Shown one piece after another: positions 62,365 to 64,000 of a DNA stretch of 64,000 bases (the stretch's first letter is position 1; each line of letters begins with the position of its first letter). Under the pieces are notes generated by a model. That model searched no databases. It worked only from the letters and a program-made list of their open reading frames with translations, and was not told the origin of the DNA. Both the position numbers and the translations under genes were made by a program. Source of the stretch: Marinobacter adhaerens HP15. Lineage in GTDB: Bacteria; Pseudomonadota; Gammaproteobacteria; Pseudomonadales; Oleiphilaceae. The stretch is taken from NCBI RefSeq assembly GCF_000166295.1, contig NC_017506.1, forward strand, positions 1,736,001 to 1,800,000, in the 5' to 3' direction.

Positions 62365-63882
62365 TTGCGGAAGGCCGACCCCACAGGTATTCTGACGCCG
62401 TCTCCCGGTATCAGCTGGCTCGAGCATCCATTGAGAAATCTCTACCCCGTCATTTTCATTGTCAGCGTCATGTTCGTGCTTTTGAGCATTTTCATGACAT
62501 TGCCTGTCATCCTGCTTGCGGGATCTGAAGCGCCGAACGCCATGGCGTTTGCAGAATCGGCCGCTATTGTCTGGGGCCTCGGTATACTGGGAATGGCCGC
62601 CACCTACCGCAAACCGAGAGATCTGAAGCCCAGGTACATGTTCGTACTCACGGTATCTTCTTGGTTCATTATTGCCCTGTTTTCATCCCTTCCTTTCTAT
62701 CTGAGTGACCTGGGCATTTCTGCCGCAGACGCCTTTTTCGAGGGCACCTCGGGGATTACCACCACCGGGGCAACAGTGCTCAGCGGCCTCGATGATATGG
62801 ACAGGGATCTCTTGATCTGGCGGTCCATCCTGCAATGGATCGGTGGTATCGGGATTATCGGTATGTTCGTTGCGGTACTCCCGTTTCTGCGGGTCGGCGG
62901 CATGCGGCTGTTCGCCACCGAGTCTTCGGAATGGACCGACAAGGCTCTGCCAAGGATGAAAACACTCAGCCGTGGCTTGCTGGTGGTTTATCTGGCGTTT
63001 TCGATCATTGCGGTGGTTACCTACTGGTTTTCTGGCATGACGCTCTTCGATGCCTTCAACCATGGTCTTACCAGCATCGCCACCGGTGGCTTTTCCACCT
63101 CGGATCTTTCCATGGGCAAGTTCAATGATCTGATCCTCATGGAAGCCACATTTTTCATGATTATCGGCAGCTTGCCCTTCTTCCTTTTCGTGCGTGAAAT
63201 GCATGGCCAACACGGCGTTCTTTTCCGGGATCAGCAGGTGCGATTGTTTCTCGCGATCCTGTTTTTTGTACCGCTGCTTCTGACACTCTACCGCTGGATG
63301 GTGTCACCGGTTCCCTTCGATCCCATCCATAACTACGCCTCTACCCTGTTTAACGTCACTTCTGTGGTAACCACCACGGGCTATGCTTCCGAAGATTATT
63401 CCGCCTGGGGCCCTCTGGCGTTCGTGCTGTTCTTTTTCCTGATGTTCGTGGGCGGCTGCTCTGGTTCCACGGCCGGCGGCATGAAAATCTTCCGGTTCCA
63501 GCTTTCCCTGATCATCCTGCGTGAGCAATTGATGCGCCTGCTGCACCCTCGTGCGGTTCTTACCCGTAACTACAACGGCCGGGCCGTGAGCGATGAGATT
63601 ATCTCGTCGATGATTGCATACACGTTCATCTTCCTGCTCTGTCTTTTGCTGATCACGGTTGCCCTGGCCGCCATGCAGCTGGACTTTGTCACGGCACTGT
63701 CTGGCGCCCTCACCTCGCTGACCAATGTCGGCCCCGGCCTTGGGGACATCATTGGTCCTGCGGGTAATTTCGGGCCGCTTCCCGATGCCGCAAAATGGGT
63801 ACTGTCTGTGGGTATGCTCATGGGGCGTCTGGAGATACTGAGCGTGGTGATCGTTCTTTCGCCGGCGTTCTGGCGCAGCTGA
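62365..63882 (+). CDS. trkH: TrkH-family potassium uptake protein
   Basis: A 505-residue Trk/Ktr membrane subunit with four pore-loop selectivity segments: TSGITTTGATVL, TSIATGGFST, SVVTTTGYAS and TSLTNVGPGLG; about eight further helices. The start is a TTG with a modest RBS; no ATG lies in the conserved N-terminus. It needs TrkA for gating; trkA is not in the window. Confidence 0.92.
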   Translation: MRKADPTGILTPSPGISWLEHPLRNLYPVIFIVSVMFVLLSIFMTLPVILLAGSEAPNAMAFAESAAIVWGLGILGMAATYRKPRDLKPRYMFVLTVSSWFIIALFSSLPFYLSDLGISAADAFFEGTSGITTTGATVLSGLDDMDRDLLIWRSILQWIGGIGIIGMFVAVLPFLRVGGMRLFATESSEWTDKALPRMKTLSRGLLVVYLAFSIIAVVTYWFSGMTLFDAFNHGLTSIATGGFSTSDLSMGKFNDLILMEATFFMIIGSLPFFLFVREMHGQHGVLFRDQQVRLFLAILFFVPLLLTLYRWMVSPVPFDPIHNYASTLFNVTSVVTTTGYASEDYSAWGPLAFVLFFFLMFVGGCSGSTAGGMKIFRFQLSLIILREQLMRLLHPRAVLTRNYNGRAVSDEIISSMIAYTFIFLLCLLLITVALAAMQLDFVTALSGALTSLTNVGPGLGDIIGPAGNFGPLPDAAKWVLSVGMLMGRLEILSVVIVLSPAFWRS

Positions 63883-63885
63883 GGC

Positions 63886-64000
63886 CTACCTGAGCCAGAG
63901 TATGGCAGGGTTTTCCAGAGGAAGGTTCAGGCGTTCATCCCGCACTCGCAGGCGCGGCGTGTAGTGTCCTTCGGGGCGTGAAGGCACTGTGCATTCATAA
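63886..64000 (-). CDS. C-terminal fragment of an unidentified gene (partial)
   Basis: On the minus strand a frame open to the window edge ends PEGHYTPRLRVRDERLNLPL and then ENPAILWLR before TAG at 63886-63888. Composition is protein-like and its convergence with trkH is normal spacing. I do not recognise the family. Confidence 0.45.
   Translation of the reverse strand, partial: YECTVPSRPEGHYTPRLRVRDERLNLPLENPAILWLR

Overview
The window looks like chromosomal DNA of a marine gammaproteobacterium, most likely Marinobacter or a close relative. Reasons: malate:quinone oxidoreductase, an unusual isocitrate-dehydrogenase-like protein, a bufferin (DUF2282/DUF692/DUF2063/DoxX) operon, ccoG, TrkH, ACP phosphodiesterase and dense accessory redox/regulator content. 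The genus is inferred from protein flavour only. I saw no rRNA, tRNA or CRISPR array.

1-9.6 kb: 3' end of mqo (frame break), an IDH-like dehydrogenase with an internal duplication, PAS and PNPOx-like proteins, divergent MarR and LysR regulators, a tiny exported peptide, AraC, a YHS protein, the bufABCD copper-metallophore operon and a thioredoxin. 9.6-22.9 kb: MocR regulator plus frameshifted ccoG, dsbG, an NTF2-like protein and ECF sigma factor facing a TetR gene with twin operators, a glutaredoxin/flavoprotein disulfide reductase/NrtS-like operon, an alpha/beta hydrolase with a MarR-like operator, a second exported peptide related to the first, an LpxR-like barrel, thioredoxin, a LysR paralogue of the first one, a kinase-like protein and another micro-protein. 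22.9-35.9 kb: divergent regulator/target pairs (PhzF/LysR, AraC/NmrA, CMD/LysR, pirin-FMN reductase/LysR, MdaB-cupin-GFA/HxlR), several with visible palindromic operators. 35.9-41 kb: second copy of the MocR-ccoG module, followed by a PAS-PAS-GGDEF-EAL protein. 41-52.6 kb: CPA2 antiporter, ClpK/ClpG-type disaggregase, luciferase-like oxidoreductase, CmcJ-like protein, DUF3422, a DksA-type zinc finger and a MerR-ADC-OYE cassette with two MerR-type 19-bp-spacer promoters.

52.6-60.4 kb is an AT-richer accessory island: tyrosine recombinase, a 1514-residue nuclease-like/NACHT-type STAND protein with a long helical repeat tail (best candidate for an antiphage system), and a membrane-anchored protein with an HExxH motif lying between two IS66 transposase remnants, then tandem repeats. 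Core genes resume at 60.4 kb: retropepsin-like protein, ACP phosphodiesterase, beta-barrel protein, TrkH.

Two themes stand out. The first 22 kb is rich in thiol and copper chemistry (bufferin, CcoG, DsbG, two thioredoxins, glutaredoxin, disulfide reductase). Also, three or four genes carry a -1 frame break, mostly at homopolymers, which may be real phase-variable or decaying genes or may be sequencing undercalls.
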